This document shows, piece by piece, positions 1-7,635 of a DNA stretch of 64,000 nucleotides. The stretch covers positions 124,001 to 188,000 of the forward strand of contig NZ_FTNI01000004.1 in the NCBI RefSeq assembly GCF_900156315.1, read 5' to 3'. Numbering within the stretch: the first letter of the stretch is position 1; each line of letters begins with the position of its first letter. The position numbers were made by a program, and so were the translations under genes. The DNA is from Microbispora rosea (lineage in GTDB: Bacteria; Actinomycetota; Actinomycetes; Streptosporangiales; Streptosporangiaceae). The notes below the pieces were generated by a model. The model had not been told where the DNA came from and made no database searches. It was given only the letters and a program-made list of their open reading frames with translations.

Positions 1-1050
1 GGCGACGCGGACATGGTCGCGCCCGGCGTCGCCGTAGAACTCGCCCGGCGCGACGAGGATGCCACGCTCGGCCAGCGCGCGCACCTGGTCCCAGCAGCCG
101 GTGCCGTTGGTGGCCCACAGGTAGAGCCCCGCGGCCGAGTGCTCGATCCGCCAGCCGGCCCGCTCCAGCGCGGGCCGCAGCACCGCCCTGCGCCGGGCGT
201 ACCGCTCGCGCTGCTCGTCGGCGTGCGCGTCGTCGTCCAGCACGGCCGCCGTGGCGGCCTGGACCGGTGCGGGCATCATCATGCCGGCGTGCTTGCGCAC
301 CTCCAGCAGCCGCCGTACGAGCCGGGGATCGCCGGTGACGAAGCCGGCGCGGTATCCGGCGAAGTTCGACCGCTTCGACAGCGAGTGGACTGCGAGGAGG
401 TTCTCGTGGGAGCCCTCGCACACGTCCGGGTGGAGGACGGAGACCGGGTGCTCCTCCCAGCCCAGCTCGATGTAGCACTCGTCGGACGCGACGACCGCGC
501 CGCGCTCGCGCGCCCACGCGACGACCTTGCGCAGGTGCTCGGCGGGCAGGACGCGCCCGGTGGGGTTGGACGGCGAGTTCACCCAGACGAGGGGCACCCG
601 CTCGGGGCCCAGCGCGAGGAGCCCGTCGGTCGCGAAGGGCTCGGCCCCGGCCAGCCTCGCACCCACGTCGTACGTGGGATAGGCGAGCTCGGGGAAGACC
701 ACGCGCTCGCCGGGCCGCACGCCGAGCAGCGTCGGCAGCCAGGCCACCAGTTCCTTGGAGCCGATGGTCGGCAGCACGTCGGCGGGGTCGATCGTGACGC
801 CGTGCCGCCGCCGCAGCCAGCCCGCGGCCGCCTCACGCAGCCGCGGCGTGCCGTACGTCAGGGGATAGCCGGGGCTGTCGGCGGCGGCGGCGAGCGCCTC
901 ACGGGCGACCGGGGGAACCGGGTCGACGGGCGTGCCGACCGACAGGTCGACGATCCCGCCGGGATGCGCCCGCGCCAGGTCCTGATAGGGCACGAGCCGA
1001 TCCCATGGGAAGTCCGGCAACGCAAGCAAAGAAAATCCCCCAGTCGTCAC
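1..1050 (-). CDS. dapC: Succinyldiaminopimelate aminotransferase DapC (3' end outside window)
   Basis: This is a PLP-dependent fold-type I aminotransferase. It is expected to convert N-succinyl-2-amino-6-ketopimelate to N-succinyl-LL-2,6-diaminopimelate in lysine and peptidoglycan precursor synthesis. The N-terminus carries the family signature LPDFPWDRL followed by DLSVGTPVDPVPP. Further in are the substrate segment WVNSPSNPTGR and the PLP-lysine motif SLSKRSNFAGYRAGF, with Lys near residue 226. About 350 codons are visible, close to the usual 360-370, so only the extreme C-terminus is missing. The GTG at 1050 is my preferred start; it has no clear Shine-Dalgarno, and in-frame TTG codons lie just downstream. 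It sits 35 nt behind fdxA on the same strand, the usual actinobacterial arrangement, so the two are probably co-transcribed. Confidence 0.9.
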   Translation of the reverse strand, partial: MTTGGFSLLALPDFPWDRLVPYQDLARAHPGGIVDLSVGTPVDPVPPVAREALAAAADSPGYPLTYGTPRLREAAAGWLRRRHGVTIDPADVLPTIGSKELVAWLPTLLGVRPGERVVFPELAYPTYDVGARLAGAEPFATDGLLALGPERVPLVWVNSPSNPTGRVLPAEHLRKVVAWARERGAVVASDECYIELGWEEHPVSVLHPDVCEGSHENLLAVHSLSKRSNFAGYRAGFVTGDPRLVRRLLEVRKHAGMMMPAPVQAATAAVLDDDAHADEQRERYARRRAVLRPALERAGWRIEHSAAGLYLWATNGTGCWDQVRALAERGILVAPGEFYGDAGRDHVRVA

Positions 1051-1085
1051 GGACCACGCCGGTCAGGCGTCGATCAGTGGTCCGG

Positions 1086-1412
1086 TCAGTGGTCCTCGCC
1101 CTGCGGCGGGAGCGCCGCGACGAGCGGGTGGTCCTTGTTGATCTTTCCGACCTTCGAGGCGCCGCCGGGCGACCCCAGCTCCTCGAAGAAATCGACGTTG
1201 GCCTTGTAGAAGTCCTTCCACTGCTCGGGAAGGTCGTCCTCATAGAAGATCGCCTCTACGGGGCACACCGGCTCGCACGCACCGCAGTCCACGCACTCGT
1301 CGGGGTGGATGTAGAGCATGCGTTCGCCCTCGTAGATGCAATCGACGGGGCACTCCTCGATGCACGCCTTGTCCAGGACGTCCACGCAAGGCTGCGCGAT
1401 GACGTACGTCAC
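1086..1412 (-). CDS. fdxA: 7Fe ferredoxin FdxA ([3Fe-4S][4Fe-4S])
   Basis: A 108-residue soluble ferredoxin for low-potential electron transfer. Its cysteines match the Azotobacter FdI pattern shifted by one residue. Cys9, Cys17 and Cys50 fit the [3Fe-4S] cluster. Cys21, Cys40, Cys43 and Cys46 fit the [4Fe-4S] cluster, and Cys25 is the extra cysteine. The GTG start at 1412 is supported by an AAGGAG Shine-Dalgarno about 7 nt upstream. The gene is transcribed leftward into dapC and is divergent from the small SH3-like gene at 1510. Length and sequence are typical of actinobacterial FdxA. Confidence 0.95.
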   Translation of the reverse strand: MTYVIAQPCVDVLDKACIEECPVDCIYEGERMLYIHPDECVDCGACEPVCPVEAIFYEDDLPEQWKDFYKANVDFFEELGSPGGASKVGKINKDHPLVAALPPQGEDH

Positions 1413-1509
1413 CTCGGGCTCCTTCTGGGTTGCACGGCTCGACCGCGGGTTGCTAGCCCTAGTATTGCGGTGCCTGCCGACTAGCCGGAACAGGAGGGGG
1501 GCAATCGTC

Positions 1510-1752
1510 GTGGCCCCTCGGTTCGGAGCCCGTCTCGTGATCGCCATCACCCCTGCGGACGTGGGCAAACGGGTGACGACGCGACGCAGGGTGCCCGGTG
1601 GGCACCGGGACGCCGTCGGCGTGTTGGAATCCTGGCACGACGGGATGCTTACCGTGCGCAAACGGGACGGAAGCCTCGTAGAGATCGCCGAGGACACCCT
1701 GGCCGCCGCCAAGGTCGTGCCGCCCGCGCCACCCGCACCGCCAGCCCGGTAA
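1510..1752 (+). CDS. Small orphan SH3-like domain protein (Rv0428c-type N-terminal domain)
   Basis: An 80-residue protein with the pattern [15 protein letters not shown], then [20 protein letters not shown]. This resembles the SH3-like N-terminal domain that precedes a GNAT acetyltransferase domain in Rv0428c-type proteins, which in Streptomyces lie at the equivalent place upstream of fdxA. Here the protein stops after an Ala/Pro tail and no GNAT domain follows. It is either a naturally separate domain or the remnant of a shortened gene. The GTG start at 1510 is chosen because an AGGAGGGGG Shine-Dalgarno ends about 10 nt upstream. The family assignment rests on recalled sequence patterns and needs a profile search. 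Confidence 0.65.
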   Translation: MAPRFGARLVIAITPADVGKRVTTRRRVPGGHRDAVGVLESWHDGMLTVRKRDGSLVEIAEDTLAAAKVVPPAPPAPPAR

Positions 1753-1838
1753 TCCCCGCGCCTGGTGCGTGCGCCAACTAGGTAATGCCCCAGCGCGCCG
1801 CCGGGAACGACCACCGCCGGGCGGGGAGCATACGCGGC

Positions 1839-2939
1839 GTGACCATACGTGCCTGCGTCGTGACGATCTCCTCGGCGGCCCTCCTCCTGTTCGCGGTCTC
1901 CGCGTGCTCGAAGCCGTCGTCGTCGCCCTCGTCGGACAAGCCGCTGCCGCCTCTGAACCCACGCGCCGACAGTCTCGAGTCCGGGTTCGGCACCATGGAC
2001 AGGCTCGTCGACGCGGCCAAGAAGGAGGGCGCGCTCACGGTCGTGGGCCTGCCGGGCGGCTGGGTCGGCTACAAGGAGATCATCGCCCGCTTCTCCGACA
2101 AGTACGGCATCAAGGTGACCTCGGTCGTGCCGGAGGCGAGCAGCAAGCAGGAGATCGACACCGCGGCCCGCATGAAGGGGACCGCGCAGGCGCCGGACGT
2201 GTTCGACCTCACCCTGGAGGTGGCGGTCGCCAACGCCAAGCTCTTCGCGCCCTACCGGGTGACCGGCTGGTCCGACATCCCGGACGAGGCCAAGGAGCAG
2301 CGGGGCCGCTGGTTCGCCGCCTACGGCGGATACATGTCGATCGGCTACGACCCGAGGAAGGTCCCCGCTCCCGCGTCGTACAGCGCGCTGGTCAGGCCGG
2401 GGACGATCGTGGCGCTGCCGGGCGACCCGCTCCGGATGGCCTCGGCGTTCAGCGCCGTGATGGCCGCCTCGCTCGGCAGCGGACTGCCGGACGCCGCGCG
2501 GGGCGTGGATCTGTTCGCGCGGCTGAAGAAGGGCGGCATGCTCGGCCGGCCCGACCAGGCGACCGCGGTGGTGGACTGGGACTTCATGAACGCGGCGCGG
2601 GCCGCCTCCGGGCGCGGCGCCGCGGCCTGGCGGGTGACGATCCCGAAGAACGAGGTGCTCGCCGCCTACTACATGCAGGCGATCAGCGCCGACGCGCCGC
2701 ACCCGGCCGCCGCCCGGCTGTGGGAGGAGTTCCTGCTGTCCGACGAGGGCCAGAACCTGTTCCTCAAGGCGTACGCGCGGCCCGCCCGGATGGAGGCCAT
2801 GGAGATGCGCGACACGCTGGACGGGGACGCCGCCGCCAAGCTGCCGGAGGCGTCCGGCGACCCGGTGATCCTGAACATCCCCGAGCAGGATCAGGCCAAG
2901 TCATACGTGACCGCGCACTGGGCCCGGATGGTCGGCTGA
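1839..2939 (+). CDS. ABC-type solute-binding lipoprotein
   Basis: A 366-residue extracellular binding protein of the family 1 / Fe3+-spermidine type. It has a short charged N-terminus, a hydrophobic stretch and a lipobox VSAC with lipidated Cys23, then a Ser/Pro linker. The binding-protein fold begins at about residue 48 with [16 protein letters not shown]. The C-terminal half has the usual [22 protein letters not shown] helix pattern, seen here in two adjoining pieces. I chose the GTG at 1839 because it places the signal peptide correctly and has GGGGAG upstream. No permease or ATPase gene adjoins it, so the transporter partner must lie elsewhere or be absent. Substrate unknown. Confidence 0.8.
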   Translation: MTIRACVVTISSAALLLFAVSACSKPSSSPSSDKPLPPLNPRADSLESGFGTMDRLVDAAKKEGALTVVGLPGGWVGYKEIIARFSDKYGIKVTSVVPEASSKQEIDTAARMKGTAQAPDVFDLTLEVAVANAKLFAPYRVTGWSDIPDEAKEQRGRWFAAYGGYMSIGYDPRKVPAPASYSALVRPGTIVALPGDPLRMASAFSAVMAASLGSGLPDAARGVDLFARLKKGGMLGRPDQATAVVDWDFMNAARAASGRGAAAWRVTIPKNEVLAAYYMQAISADAPHPAAARLWEEFLLSDEGQNLFLKAYARPARMEAMEMRDTLDGDAAAKLPEASGDPVILNIPEQDQAKSYVTAHWARMVG

Positions 2940-3054
2940 GCCCGCCGATCGTCCCCCGATCTCGCGGGGGCGACGGAAGCCGTAAAGTGTGTCGTTAGCC
3001 CAGCAGTCTCACAAGTCGGCATGAGATTGCGGCAATCAAGACACCGGGCACCAC

Positions 3055-3852
3055 GTGTCAGAATGCGAGCCGATCTTGAGGTACGAAACTCCCAGTCTCA
3101 GCCGGTGGAACGCTCGCGCCTACGACAGCTCCTTCGGCTACGTCTCGGCTCAGGGCGCGCCATTGGTGGAACTGCTCGACCCGCGCCCCGGTGAGCGCGT
3201 GCTCGACCTCGGATGCGGCACCGGCGTGCTCACCGCCGACATCGCCAGGCGCGGCGCCCACGTGCTGGGCATCGACGGCTCCCACTCGATGATCGAGCAG
3301 GCCATCGCGCACCACCCCGGACTCGACTTCACCGTGGGCGACGGTTACGACTTCACCGTCGCCCAGCCGTACGACGCGGTCTTCTCCAACGCCGCGCTCC
3401 ATTGGATGACCCGCGACCCCGGCGCGGTGATCGACTGCGTGCGGGAGGCGCTGCGGCCGGGCGGCAGGTTCGTCGCCGAGATGGGCGGCGCGGGCAACTG
3501 CGCGGCCCTGACCTCCGCCGTGCTCACCGCCTGGCGGGAGTACGGCCTGCCCGAGCCCGAGCTGCCGTGGTACTTCCCCAGCCCGGCGGAGTACGCCCAC
3601 CGGCTGGAGAAGGGCGGGTTCACCGTCCGGCTGCTGGAGTATTTCGACCGCCCCACCCCGCTCGACGAGTGCCCGAACGGCGCGGCCGACTGGGTCCGGA
3701 TGTTCGCCGGCTCGCTGCTCGACCGGGTCCCCCCGGCGGCCGTGGAGCCGCTGCTGCGCCGGGTCAACGAGCTGGCCGCCCCCGCGCTTCGCCGGGAGAC
3801 CGGCTGGATGGCCGACTACGTCCGCCTCCGTTTCGCCGCGGAACGTCACTGA
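3055..3852 (+). CDS. Class I SAM-dependent methyltransferase
   Basis: A 265-residue Rossmann-fold methyltransferase. Motif I VLDLGCGTGVL lies near residues 49-59, the acidic strand-2 residue is in LGIDGS, and the post-motif IV segment is FSNAALHWM. The last is typical of the trans-aconitate / malonyl-ACP methyltransferase-like group. The substrate cannot be told from sequence. The GTG at 3055 gives a normal N-terminus for the group, but no good Shine-Dalgarno is visible. The gene lies 65 nt before the sigma-like/helicase cassette in the same direction; I see no sign that it is part of it. Confidence 0.85.
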   Translation: MSECEPILRYETPSLSRWNARAYDSSFGYVSAQGAPLVELLDPRPGERVLDLGCGTGVLTADIARRGAHVLGIDGSHSMIEQAIAHHPGLDFTVGDGYDFTVAQPYDAVFSNAALHWMTRDPGAVIDCVREALRPGGRFVAEMGGAGNCAALTSAVLTAWREYGLPEPELPWYFPSPAEYAHRLEKGGFTVRLLEYFDRPTPLDECPNGAADWVRMFAGSLLDRVPPAAVEPLLRRVNELAAPALRRETGWMADYVRLRFAAERH

Positions 3853-3917
3853 CATCTCCACCACGACGGGGCGATTTGCCAGACTATGGACTGGTCTTCG
3901 TGAGTGATGGGGAACGC

Positions 3918-5516
3918 ATGAACTTCTGCCTGAGTGACCTCGTGCCACCGCTGCGCTGGAGTGACGCTGCCCGCATCACGGCCCTGGCCGACCGGCCCGG
4001 CCTGCCGGACGCCTGGTGGCGGGCGCTGCCCCTGCACCGGGTGCTCGCCGTCCTGGACGCCGAGGCGCTGGGTGACCTGCTCACCGAGCTCGCGCTCGAC
4101 CACTGGCCGGCGGCGGCCGTCGGCGACGTGCTGCCCGCGCTGCACGTGCTCGACCCCGACGAGGCCGACGACCCCCAGGTCGCGATCGCGCTCGACCGGG
4201 CGGGGTCGTGGCACGGCCTGCTCGCGCTGTCCGGCCGCGAGCTGGCCGACCAGCCGTTCGTCAAGGCCCGCCCCGTGCTGACCGCTCTGTTCACCGCCGT
4301 GTTCTTACGGATGTCCCCGGAGTCGCCGGCCGAGTCTCTCCCCGAGCCGATGCCCGAGCCGATCCCCGAGCCGATCCCTGAGCCGGTGGAGGATCCCCCG
4401 GACGAACAGGTCTCCGAGCTCCCCGAGCTGATCGACGCGGCGTTCGGCGACCTGGACGACCAGACCTGGATGGTGGCGCAGAACCGGGTCTTCGCCGACG
4501 AGCCGTCCGACTCCGAGCAGCTGGCCAGGCTGCTGGCCGTCCATCCCGCCGTCATCCACGACCTCGAAGCGGCCCTGCGCGACCGGCTGTCCCACTGGCT
4601 CGCACTGCCGGAGGCGAAGCCGTACACCGAGCATCTGACCTGGCTCACCGACACCTTCGGAGCCGCGGTCCCGAAGGACCGGTTCGTCGCGGCGGCCGAG
4701 TGGCACGGACGTGAACTGCGCTCGCTGGAGGTGCCCGCCTGGCGGTTCGTGCTCGCCACGCTCCCCGGGCATCGCCTCTCCGGCGACTGGCTCGTGGCCG
4801 GCGACATCGAGGACCTGCGGGAGAGGACGCGGAGCCTGATCGCCTCGGCCGAGCGCCCGCCGACCGTCCCCCAGGCGCTGGAGATGATCGCCTCTCTCGG
4901 CATCCGTCCCGACGTCGCAAGGCAGTGGCTGGAGAGCGTGCCGCAACTGCGCGCCCAGAAGGCGTCCCAGATCGACCCCGACCGGCAGCCAGGTGGACAG
5001 CAGGGCGGGCTCAAGGACGTCGCGCTGACCCGGCGGTGCTTCCGGCAGCCGGACGGCAGGTGGTGGCTCAGGGTCGACGTCTCCGGCGACCACCTCGACG
5101 GCGGCGAGGTGCCGCTGCCCAGCGGGTTCGCGGCGTACGTCGGTCTCGCGCCGGGCGAGGACCGCACGGTGCGCAGCGCGGCCGGGGAGGTCGGCCTCTC
5201 CTGGCACGCACGGCCGATCCTGGGCTCCCTCAGTCGGATTCTCAGCGAGGTCTCCGCCGAGGAGGGCAGCCACATCTTCCTGACCCTGTCCGAGGAGGGC
5301 ATGCTGCGCGTACGGCACCTGCCGGCGGCGAACGGCGGCGACGAGACGAGCCGCGCGCTGCGCCTGGTCGGCTACACCGCGCCGAGCGGCACGCCCGAGC
5401 AGGCGGCGCGGGTGATCGCGGCGCGCGTCGGCCTCACCGCACCCGTCGAGAGGCCCGAACTCCTCGCGCGGCTGCGAGAACGCGGGGACCGCGACCTGCT
5501 GACCCTGCTGGGATAG
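3918..5516 (+). CDS. Sigma-70 region 4-like / cassette protein A (HTH degenerate)
   Basis: A 532-residue protein related along most of its length to the one at 7636-9501. The shared blocks are an N-terminal module (LSDLVPPLRW, then LPDAWWRALPL), a middle region ending WLESVPQLR, and a C-terminal module. The C-terminal module starts TRRCFRQPDGRWWLRVDV and ends RLRERGDRDLLTLLG. The position of the sigma region 4 helix-turn-helix is occupied by a poorly conserved sequence (LARLLAVHPAVIHDLEAALR). The winged-helix segment present in the paralogue is missing here. A Pro-Glu linker with three 12-bp repeats sits at 4344-4379. The start is ATG at 3918 after GGGGA. The helicase gene begins 3 nt after its stop, so translation is probably coupled. 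Function unknown. Confidence 0.7.
   Translation: MNFCLSDLVPPLRWSDAARITALADRPGLPDAWWRALPLHRVLAVLDAEALGDLLTELALDHWPAAAVGDVLPALHVLDPDEADDPQVAIALDRAGSWHGLLALSGRELADQPFVKARPVLTALFTAVFLRMSPESPAESLPEPMPEPIPEPIPEPVEDPPDEQVSELPELIDAAFGDLDDQTWMVAQNRVFADEPSDSEQLARLLAVHPAVIHDLEAALRDRLSHWLALPEAKPYTEHLTWLTDTFGAAVPKDRFVAAAEWHGRELRSLEVPAWRFVLATLPGHRLSGDWLVAGDIEDLRERTRSLIASAERPPTVPQALEMIASLGIRPDVARQWLESVPQLRAQKASQIDPDRQPGGQQGGLKDVALTRRCFRQPDGRWWLRVDVSGDHLDGGEVPLPSGFAAYVGLAPGEDRTVRSAAGEVGLSWHARPILGSLSRILSEVSAEEGSHIFLTLSEEGMLRVRHLPAANGGDETSRALRLVGYTAPSGTPEQAARVIAARVGLTAPVERPELLARLRERGDRDLLTLLG
4344..4379 (+). repeat. Three 12-bp tandem repeats coding Glu-Pro-x-Pro
   Basis: Three near-identical 12-mers of the form GAGCCGATSCCC encode a Glu-Pro-Met/Ile-Pro linker in cassette protein A. 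The linker separates its N-terminal module from the region 4-like part. Confidence 0.8.
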
Positions 5517-5519
5517 CCG

Positions 5520-7580
5520 ATGCCCCGGCTCGCGATCTCCCCGGAGTTCCTGCGCGGGCTCGGCGCGCTCACCCGGCCCGTCCGCCGCGACGTCGCCGTC
5601 GCGGTGCGCCGGTTCCTGCTGAACGCGTCCGCCGCGCCGCACCCCGAGAGGGTGCGCAACTGCCGCGATCCCCGCGTCGTCACGCTGCGGCTCGCCGACC
5701 GCCACCGGGGAGTGGTGGTGCGGCAGGAGGACGTCTACTGGCTGCTGACCGTGCTGCCGGACGCCGAGGCGTGGTCGTACGCGCAGCGGTACAGGTTCGG
5801 GGTCAACACGGCCATCGGGATCGTCGAGACCTGGGACGCCGAGGCCCTGGAGCGGATCGAGCCGGCCCTGCGCCGCGCGTCGGAGAGCGGCGGCCGGCCG
5901 CTGTTCGAGAACTGGTGCGACGCCGATCTGCTGAACATCGGCGTCGACGCCCACCTGCTGCCGCTGTTGCGGCTGATGACGTCGGAGTCGCATCTCGCGG
6001 CCGTGGAGCCCCTGCTCCCGTACAGCCAGTACGCGCCGCTCGCGGCGCTCGCCCGCGGCGGCTCCCTCGCGGCGGCCTGGCGCGAGCTGGACGCCTGCCG
6101 TTCCCGCGTCGCCGACGAGATCGACCCCGAGGACATCCTGGCGGCGCTGCGGCGCAGCCCCGACCGGGCGGCGTTCGCCGCCGACGCGGCGGAACTGGAG
6201 CGCATCCTCACGCTGCCCGGCTGGTGCACGTTCCTCTACCCGCCCCAGCACACGTACGCCAACTGGCCGGCGTACGAGCAGCCGGTGCTGATCACCGGGG
6301 GCGCGGGCACCGGGAAGACGGTCATCGCGCTGCACCGGGCGGCCCTGCTGGCGCGGGCGGCCACCGGCCCGGTGCTGCTGGTGACGTTCTCCCAGAGCCT
6401 CGCGACCGAGCTGTCCACGCGGCTCGACATGATCATCGACGACGAGGTGGTCCGCAAGCGCGTCGAGGTGGGCAACGTCGACAGGATCGCGCACCGCATC
6501 GTCGCCGAGGCGGAGGGCCGCGCCCCCGCCCTCGTCTCCTCCGACGACCTGGCCGAGCTGTGGCAGGAGGCGGCCGTCGGACGCTTCGGCAGCGCGTTCC
6601 TGCTGCGCGAGTGGGAGCAGGTGATCCTCTCCCAGGACCTGCGGACGCTGGAGGAGTATCAGTCCGCCGGCAGGCCCGGCCGCGGCGTCCGGCTCGACGC
6701 CGAGTCCAGGGCGCTGGTGTGGGAGGCCGTCCAGCAGGTCGTGCGGCGCCTGCGGGAGTCCGGCCGGCGCACCCTGCTCCAACTCGCCTCGGACGCGGCG
6801 GGCCTGCTCGGGCGGGCCGTGGGCGACCTGCTCGGCGACGAGGCGCCGGGGCGGGAGCCGTACCGGCACATCGTGGTGGACGAGGCGCAGGACCTGCACC
6901 CGGCCCAATGGCGGCTGCTGCGGGCGGCGGTCCCCGTCGCCCCGAACGACCTGTTCATCGTGGGAGACCCGCACCAGCGCATGTTCGACACCCGGGTCGC
7001 GCTGGCGGACGTCGGCATCCCCGCCCGCCATTTCCGCCTGAGGATCTCCCACCGGCTGCCCACCGAGATCCTGTCGTGGGGAGTGCGCCTGCGCGGCGGC
7101 GGTCCCGCCGACGGCCTGGTCGCGGGCAACGCCGCGATGTACGGCTACCGCGCGGTGGACCACGGCTTGCGCCCGATGGTGCGCGCGTACGTGGACGCGG
7201 AGGCGGAGATCACCGGGCTCGTCTCCACCGTGGCCGAATGGCTGGAGGAGGGCGTGCCGACCGCCCAGATCGCGGTGGCCGCGCGCACCTCCGACCTCGT
7301 GCGTACCGCCCGCACCGCACTACGCGAAGCGGGCATCACGGTCAAAGTCACCTCCCTCCACGGCATGAAAGGGCTGGAATTCCGCCGCGTGGCCGTGATA
7401 GGCGTGGCTGACGGAATCGTGCCGGCGCCGGACGCGCTGACCCCGGCCGACGAGGACCCGACGGCCCGGGCGCACGATCTGCAACGCGAACGGGGGCTGC
7501 TCTACGTGGCGTGTACGCGGGCGGGGGAGGTCCTCTACGTGTCCTATTCGGGGCGCGCCAGTCCCTTCATCCCGGCCTGA
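5520..7580 (+). CDS. UvrD/Rep-like superfamily 1 helicase with N-terminal RelE-like domain
   Basis: A 686-residue protein. Residues 1-85 have the pattern of a RelE/ParE-type fold: FLRGLGALTRPVRRDV, then NCRDPRVVTLRLADRHRGVV and DVYWLLTVLPDAEAWSYA. From about residue 260 it is a superfamily 1 helicase core. Walker A is GGAGTGKTV, motif Ia is in LLVTFSQSLA, Walker B is VVDEAQD near 453-459, motif III is VGDPHQRMF, the motif V-like segment is SLHGMKGLEF, and motif VI is LLYVACTRAGE. The core is shorter than UvrD, with reduced accessory subdomains. It is expected to hydrolyse ATP and translocate on single-stranded DNA or remodel nucleoprotein. It lies between two related sigma-like proteins, 3 nt after the first, so the three probably act together. 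Confidence 0.8.
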   Translation: MPRLAISPEFLRGLGALTRPVRRDVAVAVRRFLLNASAAPHPERVRNCRDPRVVTLRLADRHRGVVVRQEDVYWLLTVLPDAEAWSYAQRYRFGVNTAIGIVETWDAEALERIEPALRRASESGGRPLFENWCDADLLNIGVDAHLLPLLRLMTSESHLAAVEPLLPYSQYAPLAALARGGSLAAAWRELDACRSRVADEIDPEDILAALRRSPDRAAFAADAAELERILTLPGWCTFLYPPQHTYANWPAYEQPVLITGGAGTGKTVIALHRAALLARAATGPVLLVTFSQSLATELSTRLDMIIDDEVVRKRVEVGNVDRIAHRIVAEAEGRAPALVSSDDLAELWQEAAVGRFGSAFLLREWEQVILSQDLRTLEEYQSAGRPGRGVRLDAESRALVWEAVQQVVRRLRESGRRTLLQLASDAAGLLGRAVGDLLGDEAPGREPYRHIVVDEAQDLHPAQWRLLRAAVPVAPNDLFIVGDPHQRMFDTRVALADVGIPARHFRLRISHRLPTEILSWGVRLRGGGPADGLVAGNAAMYGYRAVDHGLRPMVRAYVDAEAEITGLVSTVAEWLEEGVPTAQIAVAARTSDLVRTARTALREAGITVKVTSLHGMKGLEFRRVAVIGVADGIVPAPDALTPADEDPTARAHDLQRERGLLYVACTRAGEVLYVSYSGRASPFIPA

Positions 7581-7635
7581 CGTCCGATCCCCTAGTCTGA
7601 ACTGCGGATATATTCCCCCTGCCGGTTGGACCTGC

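Noticed and set aside
3001-3054. TCTCA...TGAGA inverted repeat before the methyltransferase gene
   Set aside because: Five-base arms with a ten-base centre are expected by chance at this scale.
4305-7163. Long leftward open frame antisense to cassette protein A and the helicase
   Set aside because: Low-complexity Arg/Gly/Pro-rich translation with no motifs; the plus strand carries clear domains.
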